Source of the DNA: Paracidovorax cattleyae
GTDB taxonomy: Bacteria > Pseudomonadota > Gammaproteobacteria > Burkholderiales > Burkholderiaceae_C
Assembly (NCBI RefSeq): GCF_900104515.1
Contig: NZ_FNJL01000010.1
Location: 88,645 to 152,644, forward strand
Direction of reading: 5' to 3'
Length of the DNA: 64,000 nucleotides
The position numbers and the translations under genes were made by a program. The notes under the pieces were generated by a model. The model saw nothing but the letters and a program-made list of their open reading frames with translations. It was not told the origin of the DNA and did no database searches. Below, in pieces: positions 1-9,722 of this stretch; position 1 is the first letter of the stretch; each line of letters starts with the position of its first letter.

Positions 1-2
1 GG

Positions 3-137
3 CCGCTGATGGCCTGGCTGCTGTTGGCGGAGCGGAACGCGCGGGCCGCAGGCGATGGTCTGCGGGCAGACGACCTGCAGCAGAGACTGGATGTGCTCGA
101 TCAGGCGGGCCCGGGGGGAGCGGGAGGATCGCGCTGA
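3..137 (+). CDS. C-terminal fragment of an unidentified protein (5' partial)
   Basis: An open frame enters from the left edge and ends at TGA 135-137, giving about 44 residues with a hydrophobic PLMAWLLLAE start and an arginine/glycine-rich tail. Codon choice is GC-rich like the neighbours. I do not recognise the family. The frame is open to the window edge, so it may be the end of a real gene or chance in GC-rich DNA; the upstream sequence would decide. Confidence 0.3.
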   Translation, partial: PLMAWLLLAERNARAAGDGLRADDLQQRLDVLDQAGPGGAGGSR

Positions 138-208
138 TCCGCTGTGCGGCAGGTCCCGGTCAGCCAGGACGTCGGGGGCGGCGGGCCCGTGAGGCGCCCG
201 GCAGGTGC

Positions 209-394
209 TCAGGGCGAGGAAATCGGGTCGCCGGGCAGGAACTGCTCCAGATCCTGCGGAATGCGCACCAGGGAGTCCGCCGCCTGAACGGCTTCGTCAG
301 GTACGAGGTTCATCGCCGTCGCCGCCACCGCCAACAGGACCGTGGCAGTGAACGCGATGAACGCGCGGGGGCCGGTATAGCGGTTGCGTTGCAT
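209..394 (-). CDS. small secreted or membrane-anchored hypothetical protein
   Basis: A 61-residue product. I chose the second ATG of the open frame because a perfect AAGGAG (complement of 401-406) lies 6 nt upstream; the longer frame beginning at 454 has no comparable site. The N-terminus has basic residues (MQRNRYTGPR) followed by a hydrophobic stretch (FIAFTATVLLAVAATAM), which fits a signal peptide or single membrane anchor. The remaining ~35 residues are acidic and proline-containing, with no cysteine or recognisable motif. It sits alone between the left-edge fragment and the NAD(P)HX repair gene, which is on the same strand. Function unknown. Confidence 0.55.
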   Translation of the reverse strand: MQRNRYTGPRAFIAFTATVLLAVAATAMNLVPDEAVQAADSLVRIPQDLEQFLPGDPISSP

Positions 395-563
395 GGCAGT
401 CTCCTTGGCAGCGGATCGGTGGACAGGCGGGTAATGCGTGGTGTTGGATGCCATTACATGCCGGCCGCGCCTCCGCGTCTGTCGGACACGCCCTCACGGA
501 CGTGTGCTGCAACGGGAGTTACCCTTGGTTTCGCAGCGCGGGATACCTTGTAGGACGGCAGGG

Positions 564-2108
564 TTATGCGCGCTCTGAGGCCGTCAGCCGGCGGGCCAGG
601 CCGGACGCCGTCAGCGTGCTGCCTGGCGGCCACTGGTCGGCTGCACGCCCATGGGCGTGGCAGGCCGCAGTGGCTGCCTCGAACGCTGCGTCCGGGCCTT
701 CGGGCCGGCCCGCCCACAGCGCACCCAGGAAACCCGCCAGCACATCCCCGGTGCCGCCGGTGGCCAGGCGCCCATTGCCTGTGGGATTGACGTGCACCGG
801 CCGGTCCGGCGCGGCCACCACGCTGCCGGAACCCTTGAGCACGACGGCGCAGTGGAAGCGCTCGGCCAGCGCCCGGGCCGCACCCAGCCGGTCGGCCTGT
901 ACCGCGGCCGTATCGCTGCCGAGCAGCCGCGCGGCTTCCAGCGGGTGGGGCGTGAGCACGGTGGGCAGGGGGCCATGGCGCTGGTCGCGCCCGCGCAATG
1001 GCGCCGCCAGCGAGGCGTCGCGGGCGATGGCGTTCAGCCCGTCCGCGTCCAGCACCAGCCGGGGCGCCTCGGCCAGCACGCGCGGCAGTACGTCCCGCAC
1101 GGCTTCGCCGCCGCCGCAGCCGCAGACCACGGTAGCCCGGTCCAGTTCAAGGACGTCGAAGCGGCGCAGCATGCATTCCGGCTGCATCAGGTCCACCGGC
1201 AGGGTGTCCGTCCCGCTGGCGTCCAGCAGCGCCACGGCCACCCGCCCTGCGCCGCCGTACAGCGCGGCGGAGGCCGCCAGCAACGCGGCCCCCGTCATGC
1301 CCTGGCCCCGTGCACCGATGGCCTCGCCGCCCACCACCGCCACGTCGCCGTAGCTGCCTTTGTGGGAAGCGTGGGCCCGCCACGCGGGTGTGCCGGGGCC
1401 GGACAGCCAGGCCGACGGGGGCTCGGCCGACGCATCCACACCCAGGTCGTCCCACCATACGGTGCCGGCGGCATCCCGGCCCTGGCCGGTGAACCATCCG
1501 GGCTTGAGGGTCAGCAGCCCCAGGGTGTGCCGCGTGCCGGGGCGCGCGTGCCCTTGCAGCGCGAAGCCGGAAAGGTACTGGCCCGTATCGGCCTGCAGGC
1601 CCGAGGGGCCGTCCACGCAGAGCAGGGGGGCGCCGCTGACCTGCAGGGCTTGCCACAGCGCGGCCATTTCCGGCGATGGGGCGCCGCTCCGTGCGGCCGC
1701 CCCGATGCCCAGCAGCGCATCGATGCACAAATCTTCCGGCCCCAGGTCCGCGGGCAGACCGTCGAGGAAGGGCACCTGCGCCGCCCGCGCGCGTTCCCGG
1801 GCCCGGTGCGCATCGCCGGGCACTGCGCCCGGTCGGCCGAGCCAGGTCACCTGCACCCGCACGCCGCGGCGTGCCAGCTGCGCTGCCGCCTCGAGTCCGT
1901 CGCCGCCATTGTTGCCGCCGCCGCAGGCGATCCACACGTTCCGCGCGTGCGGCGCCACCGCCTGGGCCAGGCGCGCCACCGCCAGCCCCGCGCGCTCCAT
2001 CAGCGTGCCGGCCGGCAGCGATCGCAGCGCGGCCTGCTCGATGCGGCGGGTCGCCGGGACGTCGAAGAGCGGATGGGGGTGGTCGGGTTCGATGCGGATC
2101 ATGGGCAT
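564..2108 (-). CDS. nnr: bifunctional NAD(P)H-hydrate epimerase / ADP-dependent NAD(P)H-hydrate dehydratase
   Basis: This is a YjeF/Nnr-type enzyme that repairs hydrated NADH and NADPH (NADHX, NADPHX) in the cytoplasm. The N-terminal domain epimerises the R and S forms and the C-terminal domain, a ribokinase-like fold, dehydrates the S form using ADP. The product is 514 residues, the usual length for the fused enzyme. The epimerase glycine loop GGNNGGDG lies near residues 64-71. The dehydratase half shows LVLDADGLNAIA, VLTPHPLEAARLLG and the GTGDVLAG loop near the C-terminus. The open frame extends to 2357, but that part overlaps the preceding gene's coding end, so I start at MPMIRIEP; M3 (2102) is also possible. 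It lies just downstream of the D-amino-acid dehydrogenase gene, 55 nt apart. Confidence 0.9.
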   Translation of the reverse strand: MPMIRIEPDHPHPLFDVPATRRIEQAALRSLPAGTLMERAGLAVARLAQAVAPHARNVWIACGGGNNGGDGLEAAAQLARRGVRVQVTWLGRPGAVPGDAHRARERARAAQVPFLDGLPADLGPEDLCIDALLGIGAAARSGAPSPEMAALWQALQVSGAPLLCVDGPSGLQADTGQYLSGFALQGHARPGTRHTLGLLTLKPGWFTGQGRDAAGTVWWDDLGVDASAEPPSAWLSGPGTPAWRAHASHKGSYGDVAVVGGEAIGARGQGMTGAALLAASAALYGGAGRVAVALLDASGTDTLPVDLMQPECMLRRFDVLELDRATVVCGCGGGEAVRDVLPRVLAEAPRLVLDADGLNAIARDASLAAPLRGRDQRHGPLPTVLTPHPLEAARLLGSDTAAVQADRLGAARALAERFHCAVVLKGSGSVVAAPDRPVHVNPTGNGRLATGGTGDVLAGFLGALWAGRPEGPDAAFEAATAACHAHGRAADQWPPGSTLTASGLARRLTASERA

Positions 2109-2163
2109 GCGGCAGGTCTTCGGGAGGGCATTGTGGACCGCATCGCGCCCTGCGCCGCGCCGC

Positions 2164-3411
2164 TCAGAACCTGCGCAGTCCGAAGGGCTGCAGGTCCGTC
2201 TCCGGCACCCGCCGGGCGACGAGGTCGGCCACGGCGCGGGCGCTGCCGCAGGCCAGGGCCCAGCCGCATGCACCATGCCCGGCATTGATCCACACGCCCG
2301 GCACGCCGGCGGCGCCCACCACCGGCAGCCCGTCCGGAAGCATGGGCCGTGCCCCACGCCAGGTCTGCACCTGCGGCGAGGACCACAGCGCGCCGCCGGG
2401 AAACCAGCCCGAGGCCGCGTTGTAGAGCGTCTGCAGGGTGGAGGCGTGCGGCGCGGCGCCGCCCGGGCCCAGTTCCGCGCCGCCGGCCACCCGCACCCGC
2501 TGCCCCTGCCGGGTGACGGTGATGCGGTGCAGCGGGTCGATCACCGTGCCCTGCGGGGCGTGGGTGTCTTCGCGCACGGGCGCGCTCAGGGTGTAGCCGT
2601 GCAGCGCCGCCAGCGGCATCGCGGTGCCGGTGCCCCGCAGCAGGGCGGCGGCCGACACGCCTGCGCACACCACCACCGCGTCGAAGCGGCGCGCGTCGCG
2701 TTCGCCGGCCAGCCGCACGCCGACCGGCCCGCCCTGCAGCGCCTCCACGCGCGACTGGAACAGGAACTGCACGCCACGCTCCTGGGCCGCGTAGCGCAGC
2801 ATCTGGGCGAACAGGCGGCAATTGCCGGATTCGCCGTCCGGCAGGTGCAGTGCGCCTGCCAGTTCGTTGTCCGACGCCAGCCCGGGCTCGATAAGGCGGG
2901 CGGTGTCCGCATCCACGTCGAGCACGTTCAGCCCGGTCTCGCGCAGGATGCGCGCGGCCGGTTGCACGCGGTCCATGTCGGTGGGCGCACGCAGCAGCAC
3001 CAGCACGCCGCGGCTGGTTTCCGGGTCCAATTCAAGGGCCTGCGCCACCTGCCGCATGCGCAGGTGGCTGTAGTGCCCGAACCGTGCCAGGGCGGCGACC
3101 GAGGGTTCGGCCATGCCGCCGCGCGCCGCCCGGCGGCGGCGCCACAGCCAGCGCAGGTCGGCGAGGCCGGCCCCCTGGGCCAGGCGGATGGCGGCATGGC
3201 GGCCCAGCAGCCTCTGCCGCGCGGGGCCGCCGACGCCCGGGGACGCCCAGGGAATCAGGGGGGCGGGAGCGAGCAGGCCGGCATTGGCGAAGCTGGCCTC
3301 TTCGGCGGCGGCGCCGCGCTGTTCGAAGACGGTGACGGCATGTCCGTCGCAGGCCAGTTCATAAGCGGTGGCGGTGCCGACGATTCCGGCACCGACGATG
3401 GCAATGTGCAT
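2164..3411 (-). CDS. dadA: D-amino-acid dehydrogenase-type FAD oxidoreductase
   Basis: An FAD-dependent DAO-family oxidoreductase of 415 residues. It is expected to deaminate D-amino acids to 2-oxo acids and pass electrons to the respiratory chain at the inner membrane. The N-terminus is a Rossmann dinucleotide-binding fold ([18 protein letters not shown], then VFEQR), and the C-terminus has the conserved [21 protein letters not shown] region that closes the FAD site. Length matches DadA (about 415-435). Members of this family also include glycine and other amine oxidases, so the substrate is inferred. The gene is oriented away from rpsB; the 311-bp gap between them must hold both promoters. 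Confidence 0.85.
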   Translation of the reverse strand: MHIAIVGAGIVGTATAYELACDGHAVTVFEQRGAAAEEASFANAGLLAPAPLIPWASPGVGGPARQRLLGRHAAIRLAQGAGLADLRWLWRRRRAARGGMAEPSVAALARFGHYSHLRMRQVAQALELDPETSRGVLVLLRAPTDMDRVQPAARILRETGLNVLDVDADTARLIEPGLASDNELAGALHLPDGESGNCRLFAQMLRYAAQERGVQFLFQSRVEALQGGPVGVRLAGERDARRFDAVVVCAGVSAAALLRGTGTAMPLAALHGYTLSAPVREDTHAPQGTVIDPLHRITVTRQGQRVRVAGGAELGPGGAAPHASTLQTLYNAASGWFPGGALWSSPQVQTWRGARPMLPDGLPVVGAAGVPGVWINAGHGACGWALACGSARAVADLVARRVPETDLQPFGLRRF

Positions 3412-3722
3412 GGTGGGTGGGGTCCGCCCCCGTTGGGCCGGGGCGGACCCGCTTCTGGGGTTCGGGGAGGGCCGCGGGCCGCCGCCCGCCCCGCCGCGGG
3501 GAGCGGCGGCGCAAGGGGTATGCGGCCCGGTATGCTAGAATCTCGGGGTTTTGCTGTGAGGGGCGCCTCTTTTATCAGGTGGCGTCAGCAGCGGCGGAAC
3601 ATTCAAGCCAACGCAAATGCGAACCGGCCCTATCAAGGTGCCGCCCCGGGCAAGTCGGTCTTTCGATCGTTGCCGGGCGGTTAGCGGGGCCGGATTTTAG
3701 ACCCAACCTTTGGAGAATACCC
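3412..3722. other. intergenic region between divergent dadA and rpsB, with rpsB leader
   Basis: This 311-bp gap has a GC-rich left half, including a self-complementary stretch around 3417-3450 (ccgcccc / ggggcgg), and a distinctly less GC-rich right half (3540-3720). The right half would be an untranslated leader of about 170 nt before rpsB. Leaders that bind S2 are known upstream of rpsB in gammaproteobacteria; I cannot show that this sequence folds that way. No protein-coding signal is visible. Confidence 0.5.
3531..3541 (+). promoter_or_regulatory. candidate rpsB promoter -10 region
   Basis: TATGCTAGAAT offers two overlapping -10-like hexamers (TATGCT, TAGAAT) at the boundary where the GC content falls. 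No convincing -35 lies 16-18 bp upstream, so the call rests mainly on position before the rpsB leader. Confidence 0.35.
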
Positions 3723-4475
3723 ATGTCCGTCACCATGCGCGAAATGCTGGAAGCCGGTGTCCACTTCGGCCACCAGACCCGCTTCTGGAACCCCAAGATG
3801 GCCCCGTTCATCTTCGGCCATCGCAACAAGATCCACATCATCAACCTGGAAAAGTCGCTGCCGATGTTCCAGGAGGCGCAGAAGTTCGCCAAGCAGCTCA
3901 CCGCCAACCGCGGCACCATCCTGATGGTCGGCACGAAGCGCCAGGCCCGCGAGATCCTGGCTGCCGAGGCGCAGCGCGCCGGCGTGCCCTACGTCGACCA
4001 GCGCTGGCTGGGCGGCATGCTCACCAACTTCAAGACCGTCAAGACCTCCATCAAGCGCCTGAAGGACATGAAGGCCCAGCAGGAAGCCGGCCTGGAGTCC
4101 ATGAGCAAGAAGGAGCAGTTGACGTTCACCCGCGAGATCGAGAAGCTCGAGAAGGACATCGGCGGCATCCAGGACATGAACGCCCTGCCGGACGCCATCT
4201 TCATCATCGACGTGGGCTTCCACAAGATCGCCGTCGCCGAAGCCAAGAAGCTGGGCATCCCGCTGATCGGCGTGGTGGATTCCAACCACTCTCCTGAAGG
4301 CATCGACTACGTGATCCCCGGCAATGACGACTCGGCCAAGGCCGTGGCGCTGTACGCCCGCGGCATCGCCGACGCGATCATCGAAGGCCGTGCCAACGCC
4401 GTGAACGATGTGGTCAAGGCTGCCGCTCCCGAAGGCTCGGACGAATTCGTGGAAGTGGAAGAATCCGCTGCCTGA
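3723..4475 (+). CDS. rpsB: 30S ribosomal protein S2
   Basis: A 250-residue S2 protein of the small ribosomal subunit, needed to bring S1 onto the 30S particle. The family signature is clear from the start ([20 protein letters not shown]) through [25 protein letters not shown] and [19 protein letters not shown] to the [25 protein letters not shown] block. The start is the ATG at 3723, 7 nt after GGAG; the open frame runs further upstream only through non-coding leader. First gene of the translation/envelope block; followed by a hairpin terminator or attenuator and then tsf, the usual partner. Confidence 0.98.
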   Translation: MSVTMREMLEAGVHFGHQTRFWNPKMAPFIFGHRNKIHIINLEKSLPMFQEAQKFAKQLTANRGTILMVGTKRQAREILAAEAQRAGVPYVDQRWLGGMLTNFKTVKTSIKRLKDMKAQQEAGLESMSKKEQLTFTREIEKLEKDIGGIQDMNALPDAIFIIDVGFHKIAVAEAKKLGIPLIGVVDSNHSPEGIDYVIPGNDDSAKAVALYARGIADAIIEGRANAVNDVVKAAAPEGSDEFVEVEESAA

Positions 4476-4507
4476 AGACCCGGCCGCGCGACCTGTCGCG
4501 AATGAAA

Positions 4508-4538
4508 GAGGGGCTCCTGGTTAGCCCCCTTTTTTTTA
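4508..4538 (+). terminator. hairpin between rpsB and tsf (attenuator-like)
   Basis: GGGGCT (4510-4515) pairs with AGCCCC (4523-4528) across a 7-nt loop and is followed by a run of eight T. This is a standard rho-independent signal. Placed between rpsB and tsf, it probably reduces rather than stops read-through, since tsf has no obvious promoter of its own. Confidence 0.8.
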
Positions 4539-4579
4539 GCCTTGAATCCTGTAACGAACTGAAATCTGGAGAATTACCG

Positions 4580-5476
4580 ATGGCTGCAATTACCGCTAGC
4601 ATGGTTGCCGAACTGCGCGCGAAGACCGACGCTCCCATGATGGAGTGCAAGAAGGCCTTGACGGAAGCCGACGGCGATCTGGCCAAGGCCGAGGAACTGC
4701 TGCGCGTCAAGCTGGGCACCAAGGCTGGCAAGGCTGCCGCCCGCATCACCGCTGAAGGCGTGGTCGCCAGCTTCATCGACGGCACGACCGGTGCCCTGAT
4801 CGAAGTGAACAGCGAAACCGACTTCGTGAGCAAGAACGACAGCTTCATCGCCCTGGCCAAGGCCGCGGCCGAGCTGGTCGCCAAGCACAACCCCACCGAC
4901 GTGGAAGCCCTGGGCGCGCTGGCCTACAGCCAGGAAAGCTTCGGCCCCACGCTGGAAGAAGTGCGCAAGGGCCTGATCGGCAAGATCGGCGAGAACATGT
5001 CGTTCCGCCGCTTCAAGCGCTTCTCGGGCTCCAAGCTGGCCTCCTACCTGCACGGCACCCGCATCGGCGTGGTGGTGGAGTTCGACGGCGACGAAACCGC
5101 CGCCAAGGACGTCGCCATGCACATCGCCGCCATGAAGCCCGTGGCCCTGACCAGCGCCGACGTGCCTGCCGAGCTGATCGAGAAGGAGCGCACCGTCGCC
5201 GCCGCCAAGGCTGCCGAATCCGGCAAGCCCGCCGACATCGCCGCCAAGATGGTGGAAGGCTCGGTTCAGAAGTACCTCAAGGAAGTCTCGCTGTTCGACC
5301 AGGTCTTCGTGAAGGCCGCCGACGGCAAGCAGACCGTGGGCCAGATGCTCAAGGCCGCCAACACCACCGTGAAGGGCTTCACGCTCTACGTAGTGGGCGA
5401 AGGCATCGAGAAGAAGGTGGACGACTTCGCGGCCGAAGTGGCTGCGCAAGTGGCCGCCGCCAAGGCCGCTGCCTGA
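4580..5476 (+). CDS. tsf: translation elongation factor Ts
   Basis: A 298-residue guanine-nucleotide exchange factor that regenerates EF-Tu-GTP. The N-terminal UBA-like domain ([20 protein letters not shown]) is followed by the conserved EF-Tu contact TDFVS in a [11 protein letters not shown] context, and then the two-part dimerisation core with FRRFKRFSG. The start at 4580 is set by GGAG at 4568-4571 and by the family N-terminus; the longer frame from 4502 runs through the terminator hairpin. It lies downstream of rpsB and 49 nt before pyrH. Confidence 0.98.
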   Translation: MAAITASMVAELRAKTDAPMMECKKALTEADGDLAKAEELLRVKLGTKAGKAAARITAEGVVASFIDGTTGALIEVNSETDFVSKNDSFIALAKAAAELVAKHNPTDVEALGALAYSQESFGPTLEEVRKGLIGKIGENMSFRRFKRFSGSKLASYLHGTRIGVVVEFDGDETAAKDVAMHIAAMKPVALTSADVPAELIEKERTVAAAKAAESGKPADIAAKMVEGSVQKYLKEVSLFDQVFVKAADGKQTVGQMLKAANTTVKGFTLYVVGEGIEKKVDDFAAEVAAQVAAAKAAA

Positions 5477-5525
5477 TCCCTGGTTCCGTACATTCCCCGA
5501 TCCCGCCACCCGAAGAGAAACGCCC

Positions 5526-6248
5526 ATGACCCTCGCCGCTCCAGCCCACAAGCGCATTCTGCTCAAGTTGTCTGGAGAGGCTCTCATGGGTGACGACTCC
5601 TTCGGCATCAACCGCGCCACCATCGTCCGGATGGTCGAGGAGATCGCCGAGGTCACGCGCATGGGCGTGCAGGTCGCGGTGGTGATCGGGGGCGGGAACA
5701 TCTTCCGCGGCGTCGCCGGAGGCTCCGTCGGCATGGACCGCGCCACCGCCGACTACATGGGCATGCTGGCGACGGTCATGAACGCGCTCGCGCTGGCCGA
5801 CGCCATGGACAAGCAGGGCCTCATCGCCCGCGTGATGTCGGCCATCGGCATCGAGCAGGTGGTGGAGCCCTACGTGCGGCCCAAGGCGCTGCAGTACCTG
5901 GAAGAGGGCAAGGTCGTGGTGTTCGCCGCGGGAACCGGCAATCCCTTCTTCACGACGGACACTGCCGCAGCGCTGCGCGGCGCCGAGATCGGTGCCGAGG
6001 TGGTGCTCAAGGCGACCAAGGTGGACGGCGTATACACCGCCGATCCCAAGAAGGACCCGACGGCGACGCGCTACGCGCAGCTCACCTTCGACGAGGCCAT
6101 GTCGCGCAACCTCGGCATCCTGGATGCCACCGCGTTCGCGCTCTGCCGCGACCAGAAATTGCCCATCCGGGTCTTCTCGATCGTGAAGCACGGTGCACTC
6201 AAGCGCGTGGTGATGGGCGAGGACGAAGGAACGCTGGTGTACGCTTGA
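5526..6248 (+). CDS. pyrH: uridylate kinase (UMP kinase)
   Basis: A 240-residue cytoplasmic enzyme that phosphorylates UMP to UDP in pyrimidine nucleotide synthesis. It belongs to the amino-acid-kinase fold, as shown by [13 protein letters not shown] at the N-terminus, the glycine-rich [11 protein letters not shown] loop, and the C-terminal [15 protein letters not shown] segment. Family enzymes are hexameric and controlled by GTP and UTP. Its place between tsf and frr is conserved across proteobacteria. Confidence 0.98.
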   Translation: MTLAAPAHKRILLKLSGEALMGDDSFGINRATIVRMVEEIAEVTRMGVQVAVVIGGGNIFRGVAGGSVGMDRATADYMGMLATVMNALALADAMDKQGLIARVMSAIGIEQVVEPYVRPKALQYLEEGKVVVFAAGTGNPFFTTDTAAALRGAEIGAEVVLKATKVDGVYTADPKKDPTATRYAQLTFDEAMSRNLGILDATAFALCRDQKLPIRVFSIVKHGALKRVVMGEDEGTLVYA

Positions 6249-6318
6249 CGCCCGACTGCACCGCGCCCCGGGCGGCTTGGCGCCGCCCGGGGTGACGGAT
6301 GCGCGCACAGGAGAACAC

Positions 6319-6879
6319 ATGACGATTGCCGACATCAAGAAAAACACCGAAGCCAAGATGGACCAGTCCATCGTGGCGTTCAAGAACAACCTGGCCAAGA
6401 TCCGCACCGGCCGTGCGAATCCGGCCCTGCTCGATTCCGTCCAGGTCGAGTACTACGGCTCGATGGTGCCGCTCTCGCAGGTCGCCAACGTGTCGCTGAT
6501 CGACGCGCGCACCATCAGCGTCCAGCCGTGGGAAAAAGGCATGGGGGCCAAGATCGAGAAGGCCATCCGCGAAAGCGACCTGGGCCTGAACCCCGCGTCC
6601 CTGGGCGACCTCATCCGCGTGCCGATGCCGCCGATGAGCGAGGAGCGCCGCAAGGAGATGACCAAGCTCGCGCGCAACGAGGGCGAGGGCGCCAAGGTGG
6701 CCGTGCGCAACCTGCGCCGCGACGCCAACGAATCGGTCAAGAAGCTCGTGAAGGACAAGCTGGCCTCCGAGGACGAGCAGAAGCGCGCCGAAGCCGACAT
6801 CCAGAAGGTGACCGACAAGCACATCGCCGAAGTCGATGCGCTCGTGGCCGCCAAGGAACAGGAAATCATGGCGGTCTGA
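6319..6879 (+). CDS. frr: ribosome recycling factor
   Basis: A 186-residue factor that, with EF-G, splits post-termination ribosomes. The family pattern is present: an N-terminal helix with [19 protein letters not shown], then [16 protein letters not shown], and the C-terminal helices with [21 protein letters not shown]. The start at 6319 follows AGGAG at 6308-6312; the frame upstream lacks family similarity. Usual length is 185 residues. Confidence 0.98.
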   Translation: MTIADIKKNTEAKMDQSIVAFKNNLAKIRTGRANPALLDSVQVEYYGSMVPLSQVANVSLIDARTISVQPWEKGMGAKIEKAIRESDLGLNPASLGDLIRVPMPPMSEERRKEMTKLARNEGEGAKVAVRNLRRDANESVKKLVKDKLASEDEQKRAEADIQKVTDKHIAEVDALVAAKEQEIMAV

Positions 6880-6904
6880 TCGGCCCGTTGCACGGGTTCG
6901 ATCG

Positions 6905-7648
6905 ATGCCTTCCATGTCCACTGCCTCGCCAGCCATTCCCCACCACATCGCCATCGTCATGGATGGCAATGGCCGGTGGGCCACGCGCCGGTTCCTGCCG
7001 CGGCTGGCCGGCCACAAGCAGGGGGTGGAGTCGCTCAAGCGCTGCGCCCGCGACTGCGTGGAGCGCGGCGTGTCCGTGCTGACCGTGTTTGCCTTTTCCT
7101 CCGAGAACTGGAACCGTCCCGCCGAGGAGGTGTCCGGTCTCATGGACCTGCTGGCCAAGGCCCTCGCGCGCGAGGTGCCGCAGCTGCAGAAGGATGGCGT
7201 GCGCCTGCACTTCGTGGGCGAGAAATCCACGCTGTCCGAGAAGGTCCGCGCCGGCCTGGCGCAGGCCGAGGCTTCCACGGCCCACAACGAACGCCTCGTG
7301 CTGAACGTGTGCTTCAACTACGGTGGGCGCTGGGACATCGCCCAGGCGGCTTCCGCGCTTGCGGCGCGCGGCGAGCCCATCACCGAGGCCAGTCTCCACA
7401 CCGCCATGGGTCTGGCCCACGTGCCGGATCCCGACCTGGTGATCCGCACGGGCGGCGAGATGCGCATCAGCAATTTCCTGCTGTGGCAGTGCGCGTATTC
7501 CGAGCTGTACTTCAGCGACCGCCTCTGGCCCGATTTCGACGGCGCGGCCCTGGACCAGGCCATCGCAGCCTATGGGGCGCGCGAGCGCCGCTTCGGCAAG
7601 ACATCCGAGCAACTGGTGGCCTCCCCGACCTCGTCGGCGTGCGCCTGA
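6905..7648 (+). CDS. uppS: isoprenyl transferase (undecaprenyl diphosphate synthase type)
   Basis: A cis-prenyltransferase of 247 residues that extends farnesyl diphosphate to undecaprenyl diphosphate, the carrier lipid for peptidoglycan and O-antigen. Key motifs are IVMDGNGRWA (catalytic Asp), FAFSSENWNRP, and the C-terminal DLVIRTGGEMRISNFLLWQ. ATGs at 6905 and 6914 are both possible and neither has a strong ribosome site. It follows frr by 25 nt and precedes cdsA by 11 nt, so the three are probably co-transcribed and translationally linked. Confidence 0.95.
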   Translation: MPSMSTASPAIPHHIAIVMDGNGRWATRRFLPRLAGHKQGVESLKRCARDCVERGVSVLTVFAFSSENWNRPAEEVSGLMDLLAKALAREVPQLQKDGVRLHFVGEKSTLSEKVRAGLAQAEASTAHNERLVLNVCFNYGGRWDIAQAASALAARGEPITEASLHTAMGLAHVPDPDLVIRTGGEMRISNFLLWQCAYSELYFSDRLWPDFDGAALDQAIAAYGARERRFGKTSEQLVASPTSSACA

Positions 7649-7659
7649 AGGAATTTCCC

Positions 7660-8514
7660 ATGCTGGTGACGCGCATCCTCACGGCCATTGTCCTGCTGGC
7701 CATCCTGCTGCCAGCGCTTTTCGCCGGCTCGGCGGTGCCCTTCGCCGCCGTGGTGCTGGTGATCATGGCCGCCGCCGGCTGGGAGTGGGGCCGGCTGCAG
7801 GGGCTGGGCCAGCCGGCGTCCCTCGCGGCAGGCGCCGCCTGCGTGCTGCTCTGCGCCGCCAGCTGGGCGGGCGGCTGGACCGAGCGTCCGCTGCCCTGGC
7901 TCTGGGCTGCCGCCGGGGCGGGTTGGGTGCTCTGCGGCGCCTGGCTGCTGCGCCACGGTGTGGAGGGCTGGCCGCGCATCCCGCATCCCGTGCGCCTGGC
8001 CGGTGGGGTGCTGGCCCTCTGGCTGGCCTGGCTGGCCGCCGTGCAGGCGCGCACCGTCGGCATCAATTTCCTGCTGTCCGTGCTCGTCCTGGTCTGGGTC
8101 GCGGACATCTTCGCCTACTTCGCCGGACGGGCGTTCGGCCTGCGTTTCACGCGCTCCAGGCTGGCGCCGTCCATCAGCCCCGGCAAGAGCTGGGAGGGCG
8201 TCTGGGGCGGCATGGCCGGCGTGATCGTGCTCGCACTGGCCTGGGCGGCGGCCGATGCCGCCTCGCAGGCCCTGGTGCCGAGCTTCTACACGCGGCTGGC
8301 CGCCAAGGGCTGGTGGCTGCTGGTCATCGGCGCCGTGTTCATGGCCTGCATGAGCGTGGTGGGCGATCTGGTCGAGTCCCTGGTCAAGCGCAGCGCGGGC
8401 GCCAAGGACAGCAGCCGGCTCCTGCCCGGCCACGGCGGCGTGCTCGACCGCGTGGACGCGCTGCTGCCCACGCTGCCCCTGGCCATGATGCTCACCCATT
8501 TCGCTGCCCCATGA
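7660..8514 (+). CDS. cdsA: phosphatidate cytidylyltransferase
   Basis: An integral inner-membrane enzyme of 284 residues that makes CDP-diacylglycerol from phosphatidate and CTP, the entry point to all phospholipids. Repeated hydrophobic segments run from the N-terminus (ILTAIVLLAILLPALFAG) onward. The C-terminal family signature is visible in SPGKSWEGVWGG and VGDLVESLVKRSAGAKDSS followed by GHGGVLDRVDALL, which carries the metal-binding aspartates. The start at 7660 is preceded by AAGGA. Its stop overlaps the dxr start as ATGA. Confidence 0.96.
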   Translation: MLVTRILTAIVLLAILLPALFAGSAVPFAAVVLVIMAAAGWEWGRLQGLGQPASLAAGAACVLLCAASWAGGWTERPLPWLWAAAGAGWVLCGAWLLRHGVEGWPRIPHPVRLAGGVLALWLAWLAAVQARTVGINFLLSVLVLVWVADIFAYFAGRAFGLRFTRSRLAPSISPGKSWEGVWGGMAGVIVLALAWAAADAASQALVPSFYTRLAAKGWWLLVIGAVFMACMSVVGDLVESLVKRSAGAKDSSRLLPGHGGVLDRVDALLPTLPLAMMLTHFAAP

Positions 8515-9689
8515 AACAACGCCTTACCGTCCTGGGTTCCACCGGCTCCATCGGAACCAGCACCCTGGACGTGGTCGCACGCCACCCCGGCCGCTACGAG
8601 GTCTTCGCGCTGAGCGCAGCCACGCAGGTGGACGCGATGGCTGCGCAGTGCCTGCGCTTTGGTCCGCGCTACGCAGTCATGGCGAGCCCGGAGCATGTCC
8701 GCGCGCTGCGCGAGGCGCTGGCCGCCCAGGGCTCGTCCACCGAGGTGATGGACACCCCCGATGCCCTGCAGGCGATCTCCGCCCATCCCGAGGTGGACGT
8801 GGTCATGGCGGCCATCGTCGGCGCCGCCGGGCTCGCTCCGTGCCTGGCCGCCGCGCGCGCGGGCAAGCGCCTGCTGCTGGCGAACAAGGAAGCGCTGGTC
8901 GTGGGCGGCGAGGTCTTCATGTCCGCGGTGCGCGAGGGCGGCGCCACGCTGCTGCCCATCGACAGCGAGCATTCCGCCATCTTCCAGTGCCTGCCGGAGG
9001 ATGCGTCCTCCTGGCCGCGGCGCGTGGACCACATCCTGCTCACCGCGTCCGGCGGCCCGTTCCGCACCCGCGAGCCTGCCACCCTGCGCGACGTGACGCC
9101 CGAGCAGGCCTGCGCCCACCCCAACTTCTCCATGGGACGCAAGATATCGGTGGATTCCGCGACCATGATGAACAAGGCGCTGGAAGTGATCGAGGCGCGC
9201 TGGCTGTTCAATCTGGCGCCCGAGCAGATTCAGGTGGTCATCCATCCGCAGCAGATCATCCATTCGATGGTGCAGTTCAAGGATGCCTCCGTGCTGGCGC
9301 AGCTGGGCACGCCCGACATGCGCGTGCCCATCGCCTGCGGCCTCGCCTGGCCCGAGCGCATCGAGAGCGGCACGCCCCGGCTCGATTTCCGCAGCCTGGC
9401 GGCCCTGACCTTCGAGGAGGCCGACGCGACGCGCTTTCCCGGGCTGCACCTGTCGTGGCAGGCCCTGCGTGCCGCGCCGGGTACCACCGCGGTGCTCAAT
9501 GCCGCCAACGAGGTGGCGGTGGCGTCGTTCCTGGAGCGCCGCATCCGTTTCGACCAGATCCACCGGCTGAATCTTGCAACTCTGGAGGCGGTATCGCCCT
9601 CCAACCCGGACTCGCTGGGCGCATTGCTCGACCTCGACGCCCAGGCGCGCTCGGTCGCGCGGCACCGGGCAGAGCGGCTAGCGGCCTGA
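8511..9689 (+). CDS. dxr: 1-deoxy-D-xylulose 5-phosphate reductoisomerase
   Basis: A 392-residue NADPH enzyme that turns DXP into 2-C-methyl-D-erythritol 4-phosphate, the committed step of the MEP isoprenoid pathway and the fosmidomycin target. The NADPH loop is VLGSTGSIGTSTLDVV. Metal and substrate residues lie in LLPIDSEHSAIFQCL and in FSMGRKISVDSATMMNKALE. The start ATG overlaps the cdsA stop by four bases, which implies coupled translation. Together with uppS it links precursor supply to undecaprenyl carrier synthesis. Confidence 0.98.
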   Translation: MKQRLTVLGSTGSIGTSTLDVVARHPGRYEVFALSAATQVDAMAAQCLRFGPRYAVMASPEHVRALREALAAQGSSTEVMDTPDALQAISAHPEVDVVMAAIVGAAGLAPCLAAARAGKRLLLANKEALVVGGEVFMSAVREGGATLLPIDSEHSAIFQCLPEDASSWPRRVDHILLTASGGPFRTREPATLRDVTPEQACAHPNFSMGRKISVDSATMMNKALEVIEARWLFNLAPEQIQVVIHPQQIIHSMVQFKDASVLAQLGTPDMRVPIACGLAWPERIESGTPRLDFRSLAALTFEEADATRFPGLHLSWQALRAAPGTTAVLNAANEVAVASFLERRIRFDQIHRLNLATLEAVSPSNPDSLGALLDLDAQARSVARHRAERLAA

Positions 9690-9722
9690 CCGCCGCGTTC
9701 CTCCACCGTACGGGAGTGCCAC

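Noticed and set aside
3541-3722. rpsB leader as a riboswitch or S2-binding RNA element
   Set aside because: A leader is probable but I could not fold a convincing conserved structure by eye, so it is only described as a leader.
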